Of a stretch of 64,000 bases of DNA, positions 34,501 to 45,572 are shown in pieces (positions within the stretch are counted from its first letter, which is position 1; each line of letters starts with the position of its first letter). The position numbers were made by a program, and so were the translations under genes. This DNA comes from Lenzites betulinus. Taxonomy: Eukaryota; Basidiomycota; Agaricomycetes; Polyporales; Polyporaceae. Location: NCBI GenBank assembly GCA_022264855.1, contig JABYQU010000022.1, positions 62,001 through 126,000 on the forward strand, given 5' to 3'. Below the pieces are notes generated by a model. That model was not told the DNA's origin, did no database searches, and saw only the letters and a program-made list of their open reading frames with translations.

Positions 34501-36230
34501 TACGGGAGGTACGCGAGGACGACACTGGGGCCGTTGTAACGGTCCGCCTCCATGATCGCCTGGAGCACCTGGGCGTACGAGGAGTACACAGCGGTGCTTG
34601 CAACGAAGACATCGCCATGGTTCATCGCGTACAGACCGACATCCTGCTTCCTCCGGTGAGGGTCCACGGAGTTCCGCGTGGAATAGGGCGTCGTATCGAG
34701 AATGAGCACATTGACGTTAAGCTTGGATGCAATCGCGTGGTGCAGGCCGGATGCGCCAAGATCGTACGCCCATGCATCCGAGCCGATGATCCACCGCGAG
34801 CGCGCCGCAAGAAGGCGACGGAGGATGAGAATCTTCTGGGCAGCAGCACTGGGGAGCTTCTCGCCCTCGAGCGCAGCAACGAGCTCGTCGCCGAGCTGCT
34901 TGCTCTTGACCCCGTCGTCTTTTGCGCCGAGCCACCGGCTAAGCAGGGAGTGAATCTCGATAGATACGTCCGGGTCGCGAAGAAGCTGGTGTACTGCGTC
35001 AACCAGTTCGGCGCGCTCCTCGAGCTCTCCGCGGGCACGGCCCAGAGCGAATTCGGGTGTGGTCGCGGCGCCTCCTTGTGAGGATATGAGCTCCGGAGAG
35101 TTCAGGATGTCCAGACGTCCTGAGAAGAGGTTGGCCAGAATTTTCGTGTAGGCGGCCTCGTGCTTGGGAACATGGGGTGCAGGAGTCGAAACCTGAGCAG
35201 AAGGAAGGGGACCAAGCGCCAGGCGTGAAGCAGGAGGTTCGGAAGCGGCCTTCTCGACAAGAGCCACGACGTCGGACTCGGTTATCGCGCTCGCGTCACC
35301 TAGGACGCCAGACTGGACCACAGGTGTGGGGTCCAGCTCAGCATGCTGGACCGCGCTGACAACTTCGAGGTACAGCGGGGTCCATTTCATGGACCAGCGG
35401 TGGATCTGCTCCAGAACGATAACTCGCGTGACAGAAGGAGATATGGTACCGAGGATCGTGGGAGGCGACAAGGGCTTGAGGAGCGCGACATCGACAAACG
35501 ATACGCCTTCGACCTCATAGTCAAGCGCGGCTTGTCCGAGGGTGAAAATGACGGTGTGGGGCTCAGATGCACCGTGCTGCGTAAGCGGGCGGAGTGCCCT
35601 GCGGACGAGGGCCACCGTCGCGAGCGCGGCAGATTGGTAGATCCTGAGGAGCGCGGCGGCATCGGTGGTCGACTTTTGCTCGCTGCCGCGAGGGGACTGC
35701 TTCTCGGCAAAGAGGAATGGCGCGATTCGGTCGCCCTCGACTTCGTCCACGGCCTCGGTCTCATCTCCTACGTGGAAGATGTGGAGCACGGCGGTGGATT
35801 CCGTGAATGCAAGCCTGGAAGCGAGAACTGCATGGTCGTGGGCCTGTTGGGCGCTCCGAGAGTAAAGCACGAAGGGTAGCGAGGACTGAAGGACAAGCGC
35901 ATCGGACAAGTCGGACGTCACAGCAACGTGGAAAACAGTAGATGTAGACGAGAGCTCGGGGAGGTGGAGAAGGAGGTGGTTGAGGACCTGCGGGTTCGCG
36001 AGCGCGGTGAAAGATAGCAGGCGGGCAGAGCGGTGCCTGAGCAGAGTCTCGCCTGCGTCTGCGCCGAAGGGCAGGTTTGTTACGGCAGCGCTGCTCTGAG
36101 AGGAGTTTGCGAAGGCACTGAGCGCGATCTGAAATGGCGAGGGGGCTGCGGGGGAGAGAGAGTTCACGACTACGTCGGAGGCCAGATAGGCGATACGCGA
36201 CACCGCCGAGATAGCGGGTGATGCAGCCAT
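31557..36230 (-). CDS. MET5: Assimilatory sulfite reductase (NADPH) beta subunit, Met5 type
   Basis: Reduces sulfite to sulfide for Met/Cys synthesis; 1426 aa, close to yeast Met5. Exons in transcript order: 36230-33262, 33207-33012, 32959-32700, 32639-32633, 32577-32137, 32080-31960, 31900-31811, 31753-31557. Residues 1-~650 resemble the pyruvate-ferredoxin-oxidoreductase-like N-terminal region. About 680-830 is flavodoxin-like ([32 protein letters not shown]). From ~855 comes the siroheme/4Fe-4S hemoprotein: [37 protein letters not shown] (Cys1276/1282) and GCPNGC (Cys1321/1325), the four cluster ligands. The first 2969 nt are one exon while the hemoprotein half has seven introns and a 7-nt microexon. 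Head-to-head with RPL30. Confidence 0.95.
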
Positions 36231-36699
36231 GGTAGAGGTCTCGGAGGAGCTGCAGCAGGTGCAAATGAACGGTCTAGCATTGGTCAGCGCATGTCAAATT
36301 CGCGGAGGGGCAAACACGGGGACGTACTGGGGAGCGTGCACGCTGTCGGGGCTGTCGCAGACGTCGAGGACGCTGTGGGAGGCGGCGGGGACGCAGAGGG
36401 AGTGGCCAGGAACAAAATATATTGGCCGGGATTCGCTCAGCTCATATCGAGGTCGCAATTCCGAATTGTATGTTTCGCTGAGCGAGCCTCGCGTTTTCCC
36501 CGCGAGCACACAAGAACGGCGTTATCCCTTTGGCCTTGTTTGGCTCCCGCCCTCTTGCGGAACCCCGGTCTCGGGTTAGGAGCTCCCCGCGGAGCCTGAA
36601 CCTTATCTCTGCAACTGCCCAGCTGCCGTTCTGTGTACCGACCGCGCGCTAGCGACGTCTGCAGCATCAAGACGCACCCCTCCGACACCGACATCCGCG
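36231..36699. promoter_or_regulatory. Divergent promoter region, MET5 and RPL30
   Basis: 469 bp between the two start codons, containing both promoters and 5' UTRs. The last 100 bp before RPL30 are pyrimidine-rich, as usual for ribosomal protein genes. No specific site is claimed. Confidence 0.5.
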
Positions 36700-37255
36700 A
36701 TGGCCCCCACCAAGAAGTCCAAGGCAGCAAAGTCCTCCGAGTCCATCGCGTCTCGCCTTGCGCTCGTCGTCAAGTCGGGCAAGTACTCCCTCGGGTACAA
36801 GTCCGCCCTCAAGCAGATGCGCAACGGCAAAGGTTCGTCCTTCCCCCCAACTCTCTCTCCGGGGACTGGAGCGTGAGGCTGAGAAGGTCCCTTGTACTGA
36901 CTATCGTTCTCGATCTCCCCATCTGTGCACCCCACCCCGCTGCGCTGCTCTGCCTTGCTCTGCACCACATCGCATTCTCGGCTCACAGCTAAGCTTGTCC
37001 TCATTGCCGGCAACTGCCCCCCTCTCCGCAAGTCCGAGCTTGAGTACTACGCCATGCTCTCCAAGACGTCTGTCCACCACTTCGCGGGCACCAACGTCGC
37101 GCTCGGCACTGCTGCCGGCAAGCTCTTCCGTGTCGGGTAGGTCTCGATCTGCCATCGCTCTTGTCTTCAAAATTGACCACAAACTTAGTGTCATGACCGT
37201 CTCGGACGCTGGTGACTCCGACCTCCTCGCCGTCGCGGAGGCTGCCGCCGCATAA
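36700..37255 (+). CDS. RPL30: 60S ribosomal protein L30 (eL30)
   Basis: 115-aa large-subunit protein with exons 36700-36832, 36989-37136 and 37189-37255. It matches eL30 throughout: [100 protein letters not shown] and SDLL. Length is standard. Intron 1 is 156 nt, longer than most here. In yeast L30 represses splicing of its own transcript by binding near the first 5' splice site; I could not verify an equivalent RNA kink-turn. I found no convincing C/D or H/ACA snoRNA in that intron. Confidence 0.97.
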
Positions 37256-37434
37256 AAACGTCATACCGTCCATCATCATCATGTATTGGATTCGCTAGGC
37301 ATTCACCACGCACTGTATGATTTATGAGCTTGTCATGTCCATCCGGCATATCGTGTGAACGTGTACATCGATTCGTGCAAAGCAATACGCGAGATCTTGA
37401 GACATGAAGACAATACACTACAACGAATACATGA

Positions 37435-39201
37435 TCACAACAACGATGGTGACATTCCCAACACAGCACGAGGTCCTTGGTTTGCGTAATCTGCCTTTGA
37501 AACGTGGTTTTTCCCTCCCGAATCATTGAACGAAAGCTGATCATGCGATCATGAGTGTCTGTCCCATGCGGTGTTATCCATGGGAAACCTCACCTTTGCA
37601 ACGATACTCGACCCGAGGAAACCCGCGAGGCCGTCGCCCTTGTCCCGATACTCGGCGAAATAATCAGGCACTCTGAGCGTTTTCACAGCTCGTGGTTGCA
37701 CCTCGTTATTCAGAATATCAGGGGCGCTCAGGATGTACGGTGAGACTCGGGCGGAGAGCGCGAGTCCGAGACCTGAAGATTTCGTCGTCAGCATGCTCAG
37801 GAATCGCCAGAATGACGCGACGGAGGCGCACCTTTTATGTGGTTTGTGATCGCCCCGGTGACGAAAAGCCCTTGCCAGATGTAATTCCGCTGGTCCACCT
37901 CGGTCTTGGACACGGCATCCCCCACGGCATTCTGCAACGGCTGGCTGACGTCGTTCGACCCTCTGTCCTTCACGCCTGGTATACCATTCAGCAGCGCAGG
38001 GTCGAACAGAGGCTCGCAGAATCGGTGTCGCTCCTTGCCCAGAGTGATCTCCTTCCCCCGGAACTCCGTTGTGACCAGGTCGAGAGCCTCCATCTCCTTC
38101 GCGCGGGCCTGCTCCGCGGGCTGCGCCTTCGCATTGAGGCGTCGCTTCATGCCGCTCTCGATGACCGCGCGCTCCTTGCCCGCGACGACGATGGCGGCAA
38201 TGTCTGTGACGCCCTCATCCTCGAGGTCGCGCGCGGCCTCCCCCTCCGCGAGAACCTTGATGAGCCCGTTCTCCCAGACGTGGCGCGCGAGCGCGAGGAG
38301 CGCTTCCTGGAGCGCGTCGGCCGCCAAGGGGCTGTCCGCGGGCGAGAGGCTTGACATGACGGACGTGTTCGCGCGGAAGAGATGCGCGAGGTACGCGATG
38401 CAGTCGTTCAGGCCGACGGGGATGGACGTACGCGCGAAGTGCACGGGGAAGCCGTCGGCGATGGGCGTGACGTCTGTGTGGTCCAGGTCAATGTCGACGA
38501 CGACCCCGGAGAGCTGCACGCCGGAGACGACGGCGTAGAACTGCGCCATGGGGCGGTCGAGGATGGCGAAGCCCGCGACGTTGAAGCGCTCGAAGAATAT
38601 CTGGCATATACACTCGTACTCGTCGCGCGAGAGACCGGCTACGATGGAGAGCATGACGGGTGACTCCATAAGTGGGCGTCGAAGGCCGAGTAGGTTGAAC
38701 AGGACGTGTTTCCTATGGTCGCCAGAGACCGTATGTCAGAGTAAGAATTGGAAGCAATGGATGACCACACACCATAGCGCTTCTGCTTGATTATAGTCAC
38801 TGATCACTCCCTCAGCGAATGGCCAGAATGTGGCGATATCCTGTCCTGCAGCAAGTGCTTCATCTAGCTGTGCGCCGACAAGGTAGTCGGTAACTTTCGC
38901 AGACCCAGCTATTTTTGAGGTGGAAGGGCCCGCTGAGGCTTTATGTTGGTACAAGTGCTGTTTTATGGCTACATAAACATACCTTCTTCTCCATTTTGTG
39001 TCACGGCGTTTCGTCTGAGGCCAACGCGCGCGAGTATATCCTGTGTTGAACCATCTGAGGAGCTCGCTGAGACCTGTTTGCGTAAGAACGTACGAAGGTG
39101 GGCAGGCGGAGGAGGTCGTGGAGGCCAATGCCGGCACGTATAGATGTACGACTTGTCTCGATGATGACGACAGTCGAGTCGCGGAAAGAAGAGTTGCTCA
39201 T
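37435..39201 (-). CDS. ARP9: Actin-related protein Arp9 (SWI/SNF and RSC remodeller subunit)
   Basis: 497 aa. Exons in transcript order: 39201-39094, 39040-38983, 38938-38773, 38712-37832, 37772-37594, 37536-37435. Fungal Arp9 pairs with Arp7 on the HSA helix of Snf2-type ATPases. Recognisable parts: FRDSTVVIIETSRTSIRAG near the N-terminus, DILARVGLRRN, ESPVMLSIVAGLSRDEYE, FERFNVAGFAILDRPMAQFY, SGVVVDIDLDHTDVTPI, then KADYANQGPRAVLGMSPSLL at the C-terminus. The two phosphate loops of actin (DNGSG and DSGDG types) are degenerate here (IETSR and DIDLD), consistent with a structural, non-hydrolysing actin fold as known for Arp9. An acidic/Lys-rich insert lies mid-protein (residues ~240-300). Intron sizes 44-60 nt. 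Confidence 0.88.
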
Positions 39202-39423
39202 CCTGGCTCAGCTGGAGGTAGCAGAGACGAGTGAAGCTGCGCGCGTCTCTCGCGATCACGCTCGACGCGTCGCGCCTCTAGATAGACGCCGAAACATTCC
39301 TCCGTGCGATCGTGTTCGGCGAGTCGTGGGCAAAACAAAACGAAGCATTTCATAGCGAGACACGATAGCGACAACGAAAGAGGTATTAAGCGAATGTAAG
39401 CGTGTCCTTTCCACCCATCGACC

Positions 39424-40917
39424 CTACAACGACCCCGCGGGCGCCTTCGAGTCTGAACCCGGCGCCACTGAGCCTCCCTGGGCCCTCTCCCGGGGCCAGA
39501 CTCCTTTCCCATCGGTGATGCCTGCCTTTTCGAGCTCGTGGAAGCGCAGCTCGAACGCCGGGTACCCGATCGTCCGTGGAGGATCCATATTGGGCTTCGG
39601 CGGTACAGGTACGTTCTGCGGGCGTGATTGCTGCAGCGCGGGCTCGCGCGCCTTCCGTGCCCACAGGAGGCCCAGCGCGTCGTGAGAGTTCCACGGCGCT
39701 AGATCTGGGAAGGGGCCTCCCGAGGACTCTTCCTCCTCCGAGCTTTCCTCCAGGGCCATCTGGACGGTGTGCATCCGCTTCCACCTTCTCTGCCTCCCTC
39801 TGGATTTGGCTGATGGCTTGTTCTGGAGGGTATGTCCTGCACAGATGACTGGTGCTGTGAACATGTATGCGGGTTCTGGCCTGTTAGGCAGTGGAGGAAG
39901 GCTGCATAAGGAGTGTGGATGTGGGGTCCAAAGGGGCCGGAGAGCAGGTGAGCCTAGGGGGATTGTCATGTTCACAAACTCCCTATGAGCACTGTACAGG
40001 TGTTCAGGGAGCTGTTGGCCATTCCGACCAAATGTAAGTGGGCAGCCTGTGTGCCGCAGCATGGTAAGTGGTATGGGCCAATTAGCAATGCAAATGAGGG
40101 TGCACCTTCAATCGGACAAGGAAGGAGGATCCTTGAGAGATGGCTTAGGGTGACGTGCTGCTCTATGTCCTCCAAGCTGTTGTGAAAACGGCCTGAACAC
40201 TTTGAAATAAAGCACTCATAGCCACCAGGCTGCAGAATCTGCTTTGCACACCATCAGCTCAGGAAATAGCATGAATCGGATAGAGAAAGACCAACCTGGC
40301 TTGGTGGTAGAAAGGGGATGTCTGGTCTGGTCCCGAAGTGCTGGTGAAGGTGCTGACGATGCAGGACAGCCCAGCAAAAGTCAGCAAAAATGCGAAAACA
40401 CAATCAGATGACAAAGGGGCAATGGCATGAAGAACAGCTGCATACTGCAACCTGTTGCATACACACACTGGGAGAAGGCTAACGTGATGCAAAATGGTGC
40501 ATGTATTCGCGTTTTTAGCCTTCGGCATGCAAACCAATATTGAGGTAGCCAGTGCAATGTTGCCAGTTCCGACCGGCCAAAGTTTGAAAAGGAACTCACC
40601 TCCTGCAGAGTCTTCCAGCTGTTCAACTCAGTGTGGCACTGTCCCCAGTCACAAATGAGGGGCGTAGCCAGGATGACCTCCTTGGCAACATCAACAATAT
40701 CCTCCTCGCTCAGCAAGATGGATGGAGCAGTGGAAGCATCCTCAATGGGAAGAGACTGCATGAATGGTAAGTGATTTGGATGCATGTGGAATGGCAACTT
40801 TGATGGAGGAAGGGGGAAAGGAGGAGGAGGAGGTTTGTAAGAAGCTGTGGTTGAAATGAGTGGCACCGCCGGTGAGAACCCCGGCAGCACCTCATATTTG
40901 TACGGTTCACCATGCAT
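39424..40917 (-). CDS. Protein with three C2H2 zinc fingers, function unknown
   Basis: 376 aa from four exons: 40917-40600, 40352-40296, 40238-40106, 40046-39424. Splicing assembles three fingers, each interrupted or flanked by introns. Finger 1: CDWGQCHTELNSWKTLQE then HLHQH. Finger 2: CFISKCSGRF with EQHVTLSH. Finger 3: CPIEGCPLTF with PEHLYSAH. All have C-x4-C and H-x3/4-H spacing, as in Gli/Zic-like fungal C2H2 proteins, so DNA binding is likely. The N-terminus is Pro-rich (YKPPPPPFPLPPSKLP). The C-terminal half is basic and acidic low complexity (SRGRQRRWKR, ESSEEEESSG). Intron 1 is 247 nt. Base composition is less GC-rich than in the neighbours and continues so into the 5' flank. I do not recognise an ortholog with known function. 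Confidence 0.75.
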
Positions 40918-41794
40918 TGTTCTAAGATGTTCTATTTCTGAGTTTAAATGTCACATGCGGACATCATCATTAAATGCAAGCGTCGGTGGCTGATTGGTTC
41001 AGCGGTGTCAAGGTCGTGAGCGGTGCTGAACTAAATTCTTCTGAACAGGTCTAACCTTAGGTTAGGGCTTGATATACGCCGGGATTTACCGGCATATAGA
41101 CGCCCATTACCGATGTATCAACTTTTATGCAAAGTGTCAGTGAGCATTGAGGCTATCGAAGAACAGTGGAATACCAATGGTCCAGCTGTCTAGGCTAGAT
41201 ACCAGGGAGCATAATTGAGATGGGGCCAGTTATGTTATTTTGGACTTTACCTGCAGCTTACAGTCTACTATGTCAAAATACAAGCAGCCAAACAGTGGAT
41301 GCCGCTGACTTTAGTGAAGCTCTAATGCACGAGATTGGAATATTCCTTAACAGATGATGCATCAATGCAGATGAGCCGAGAAGTCTACCCACAAGTTGTT
41401 TGACACTGGGAAATTCACGGAAAAGGATACCGAACACGTCCTGTGACTGCAGCTGAAGAACATATTGAAACTTTAGCTAGCTTATGCAAAAGCAAGGTGC
41501 ACAGCCCTCCAAACAGGTAGATCGGCGAACAGAGTGTACAAATATACCCAGGGGGGACTCAAACACCCTTCTATCCACGCTGTAGCCAATCTACAAGTGC
41601 ACCTTTGGGCAGCGCCGGCTATCCTCTTTTCGGCAAAAGCGGGACCCTGATCTACAATCACACATGCTACTTACTGACCATTCACCTAAGTATCACAAGC
41701 GGTCTATGTACTGGATATACCCTCACTAATCCTGCGGGCGGTGATGTTGTTAGAACGGTGTAGACGCCGAGATATACCATCTCACCTCCCAGCG
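40918..41794. other. 0.9-kb lower-GC region without a gene
   Basis: No coding gene recognised. It includes a palindrome CTAACC-TTA-GGTTAG at 41051-41065 and a 10-bp near-perfect stem with loop GATTTA at 41073-41098. A stretch at 40981-41040 recalls the A-box side of a tRNA, but no B-box follows. Confidence 0.5.
41073..41098. repeat. Inverted repeat (hairpin)
   Basis: TATACGCCGG, six-base loop GATTTA, then CCGGCATATA: nine of ten stem positions pair, the tenth being a C-A mismatch. It sits 8 bp from another palindrome at 41051-41065. Confidence 0.6.
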
Positions 41795-42923
41795 TTACAA
41801 CTTGAATATCTCCTTTAGCTGGACCAGGGTGTCCGCCGGGCTTGTCACCGTATGTCCGACAGTGCGGGCGTCGATGAATAGCTCGTAATCGTTACCGCCC
41901 TGTGTATGGTAATACCCGATTAGTGAACCCGGATCGACGTTCTCGAATTGCGATACAAACCTGGTACGTCTTGTCTCCAAAGAAGTGGATCTCCTCGAAC
42001 TTCTCGTCTGCGACGTGCCGGAGGCAGAACGTCTTGTCCCACCCGTTAGGGAAGACGTCGAACGAGATTTGGCCGCCTATTGAGAACGTTAAGCCGTAGT
42101 CGGAGAACTTCTGCCTGAGGGTGTCGACGAACGCCGCCCGGATGCCATGTATCTGATTGCGAGGCGTTATTACACGTGCACAAGGAGAGGAACGCGTCGT
42201 ACCTTGTCGTACGCCTGGAAGTCGAGACGCTCTTGTATCCTAAAGCGATATCAGCACACGTTGGCGAGGCGCACGGCAGACTACTACTTACGTAGCGTTA
42301 CGCCCGATGGGGCTCACGTTGATCATACCATTACGGAACTCGATGAACGTTCCTCTGCAGGAGCGCGCGCTCAGCCGTGTCAAGATACACGCGGAAGCAG
42401 CAGTCATAGACGTACCGCTTGATGGGGATGTCTATGTCCGCGAGATAGTGCAGAATGAAGTTTACGAGCTTCTTGTAACGCTCCTCGCCGACGTACTTGA
42501 TGAAGGACTCCGAGGGAAGTGTCATGCCAAGCTTGTATGCGGTAAGGCCGTTCTCGGCGAAGGTGTAGTCAAAGTAGTCGACCACTGTTCGGACAATGCC
42601 AGAGACGCATCCGCGGTTCCTCTATGAGCATGTATGCACGTACTAAGGTTTGTATGAACGTACCCGTGAGAGGAGAGCCAGGGACCGCGAACTGCTCGGA
42701 GATCTTGACAAAGTCGGACCCGCCGACAACGCCGGTCACGTATTTCTTGCGCAACTCGCCGAGGAGAGCAAGCATCTCAGGCGATACTAGCTGGGCTGTC
42801 TGAGCTAATGTGTGCGATACTGCAGGGCGCCGATGCGCATACCTGCCGCGCGAGGGTCAGAGTGCCGTCGACATCGAACAGCACGAGCTTTTTGTTCGGG
42901 CGGTCGGCAAATGCGGATGTCAT
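41795..42923 (-). CDS. SEC53: Phosphomannomutase (Sec53/PMM)
   Basis: Converts mannose-6-phosphate to mannose-1-phosphate for GDP-mannose, glycosylation and GPI anchors; cytosolic HAD-superfamily enzyme, 257 aa. Exons in transcript order: 42923-42843, 42790-42664, 42584-42416, 42354-42292, 42239-42203, 42152-41961, 41899-41795. Signatures: [15 protein letters not shown] with the catalytic Asp pair, [77 protein letters not shown] and [16 protein letters not shown]. Length is normal for the family. All six introns are GT-AG and phase-consistent; exon 5 is only 37 nt. Confidence 0.96.
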
Positions 42924-43329
42924 GATAGTAACGGTTCTGACGTGGGCGATTGGGCTGATCGTATGGCGAGGTCGGGGGAGAGGGCGGGGACGAAGAGCGG
43001 GGTGGACGGGGAGAACGCGGTATAAGAGCGCGCGGTGCATGAAGCGCGTCCAGGATCAAGATCGTCGCGTAGATTTGTAGCAGCCATCACGTGCCGCAGT
43101 ACTTCTGCGGCGTCCCTCGCCGCGAACACGTCTCTTCATCCCCATCTAACGCAAGACGTGTTTGCAGACGTGTATTGTACGTGTTCCAAGCGCATGCGGT
43201 GTGAGTGCGGGGAAAATGGTAGACGTAGTGATGATGGAGAGCGCAGCGACGCGTATCGCGCGGTCAAATACATAGCTATACTACACGTGAATACTTGATG
43301 CGGTGACTCACGCGCGTCGCGCAAGGATA
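42924..43329. other. Intergenic region, phosphomannomutase to VMS1
   Basis: Phosphomannomutase promoter (right of 42923) and VMS1 3' flank. No further gene recognised. Confidence 0.5.
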
Positions 43330-45572
43330 TCATGGGCGACCACCACCTTGCAATAGCTTCATACGTGCCTCAGCCGCCCGCGCTCTCCTCTCGCGCTCAA
43401 TCTTCGCTCGCATCTCTGGCGTCAGTCCAACGATGCTCTCTGCCGTCCCAGAGGACCCGCCCAACTTCCTTGGGCCGCTCGCGGGAGGCTCCCTAACGCT
43501 CCTAGCAGGTTTAGGGTCTTCTACGACAGGCGTGGGTGTGGCGGCGGGTGTCTTCTCTCGTTCACGCTCCTCGCGCTCGCGGACCTTGTCCTTCAAGCCC
43601 TTTCGACGTGCCTTCTTCTTCTCCTCGCGACCCTCCTCCATCTCCGCGCTCAGGACGCTCGGCACGCGCGCTGCTCCCAACCAGTCCCACCAGTCTGGAT
43701 GCGCTGCGGCGGAACGTCTAAAGACATTTCGCACTTCTTTGGTGCGGGCGAGGTCGTACGCTGTCCGTCGGCTGCCCCGTGCGCGCGGGAGAGGTTTGGC
43801 GCCCGCGTCCGCGTCGGACTCGGCTCCACTGTCCTCGGCCTCGATAACTACGGAGCCGGAGCGAGGAGCAGGGGCGTCGAGGGTAGGATTTGCACGGAGG
43901 TCCTCGAGGAGCCACCGTACGATCTCCTCTTGGCCAGTGTGCGCGGCGACTTGGAGGAGGGTTCCACCGCGCTCCTCTGTCCATTCTGGGACAGGCGCGT
44001 CGATACCGCCAAGAGAAGTACCCTCACGTTCCCAGAAGGTTTTGAGCGTGTCAAGGCGACCGCGCTTGAGCATGTCTAGTAGTCGATTCCACTTGTCACG
44101 GAGCTGTTCCTCTTCCGGGGAGAGCCGTGGCTGTGCTGGCTTTTCTTTGGGCTTGGGCGGTGCTTCCGTGGGTTGTGGTCTGGGCTTGGGAAGAGAGGCC
44201 AGCAGGGCTTCGTCCTGGGCGCGGAGTGCGTCTTCCGTAAGATGAGAAACTTTGACGCGCGTAAGTTCTTGGAGACAGCGAGAGAGCTCGGCTTGCGTCT
44301 GTGAAGTGATGAGTTAAAGGCTTGTAAGGCAACGAGCCTGAAGGACATACGGGTCGTCGAGTTGGAAACGGAAAGGTGCGCAGCCTGTTGTCACCTAAGA
44401 ACATAATCGCTATGAAGACGACGAAATAGATGTTGCATGGTACTACATACCTTTCTCGATAACGGCACCTTCATAATCAAGGAATATGCGGCGATTGGAC
44501 ACACTCGCCCGTATCCATATTCGTTCACAATCGTGGATATCTTCAGCCCAGTCTGTAAGAAGATTTCGAATATCCTAACGTAACGTTAGCGCGCGATCGA
44601 AGGTAGAACGAAACCTTGACCATACTTCTCTGAGTGCTGTCTCTCCGTATCGACGAAGCATAGCACCGGCACTGACTGCCTTGCTCTTTGCATTGTCGTT
44701 GAGGGATTGGGAACCTCCCTGCTTTCGACGAGCTTATATTCCATCAGATGGGAAACATGGCAGATGCCATAGCGCACTCACTGGTATATCTGTGGAAGGT
44801 CTTGTGTTTCAGGACCTCGATCTCGGGCTTTGGCCGCTTCAGCTTCCCCTTCTTCGTCGTGTCGCCATCGCCATCGTCTCCGTCGGGACGTTTGACACGA
44901 ACGATCGCGCCAGCAAAATGTCCGCCCGCTGTCATGAATAAAGCCCAGGTCCGGCCATACTCCCCGCCTCGTTGGAGCTCCTTCAACTCAGAGAGATCAT
45001 CGACAGGAGGCGAGTGAGATGCGAATATAGCCTTGTATATACCAAGTTGTGTAGCAGGAGGGGAGTGGAACCACAGGATCGGAGTCTGCGGCAGGGAGGG
45101 GTTGACAGATTCATCGGGAGACGATGGACGCGCTACCTTGCGGGTCTTTTGCACGAGAGCAGATACTGCGTCGGAGTCGTCCGACTCGCTCTCGGACGAC
45201 GATGCGGAACCAGACAGTGAGTCCTCAAGACCTGCTAAAATTGAGTAGATGCAAATTTACAGACACTTCCACACACTCACCATCTACTAACTGTGCAAAC
45301 CGAGCCTCAGAAACGGGTTCGCTGCCATTGAGCCGGACCTTAACGTTATAGCGATGCCAGTCGGATCGAAAGTGTACACGCTGGTCGTCCACATCCACAA
45401 ATTTTGCGCCTTGACAGATGTTACACGCACGCGAGCCTGCAGTAGGCTGTTGCGCGGGAGAAGGCGAGGCGGGTCGAGAAGGTGGTGGCGCCGTAGGTTG
45501 ATTGAGAACATTGCGCGGGACAAGGGTATCGAGTAGCTCTTGAGGGAGGGAAAAGATGTGGTATTGAGACAT
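43330..45572 (-). CDS. VMS1: Vms1/ANKZF1 peptidyl-tRNA hydrolase, with an apparent one-base frameshift
   Basis: Releases stalled nascent chains from 60S-peptidyl-tRNA in ribosome quality control, with Cdc48. Exons in transcript order: 45572-45281, 45234-44782, 44732-44626, 44575-44451, 44394-44351, 44298-43330. N-terminal zinc finger CNICQGAKFV with HFRSDWHRYN. The VLRF1 domain includes TWALFMTAGGHFAGAI and RKQGGSQSLND, with the catalytic Gln. LRRYGETALREDIRNLL, then GDNRLRTFPFPTRRP, ankyrin repeats, a charged coiled coil and a C-terminal RERRARAAEARMKLL resembling the Cdc48-binding VIM. In exon 4 the frame that reads EDIRNLLTDWAEDIHDCER shifts by one base near 44520 before WIRASVSNRRIFLDYEG. 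One base fewer would give 662 aa. Sequence error or a real mutation are both possible. Confidence 0.88.

Noticed and set aside
36833..36988. snoRNA in the first intron of RPL30
   Set aside because: No C box (RTGATGA) with matching D box, and no ACA with two hairpins.
40981..41068. tRNA-like stretch (TGGCTGATTGGTTCAGCGG and following)
   Set aside because: Resembles an A-box, but there is no B-box (GGTTCGANTCC) and no acceptor stem, so no tRNA or intact SINE can be claimed.
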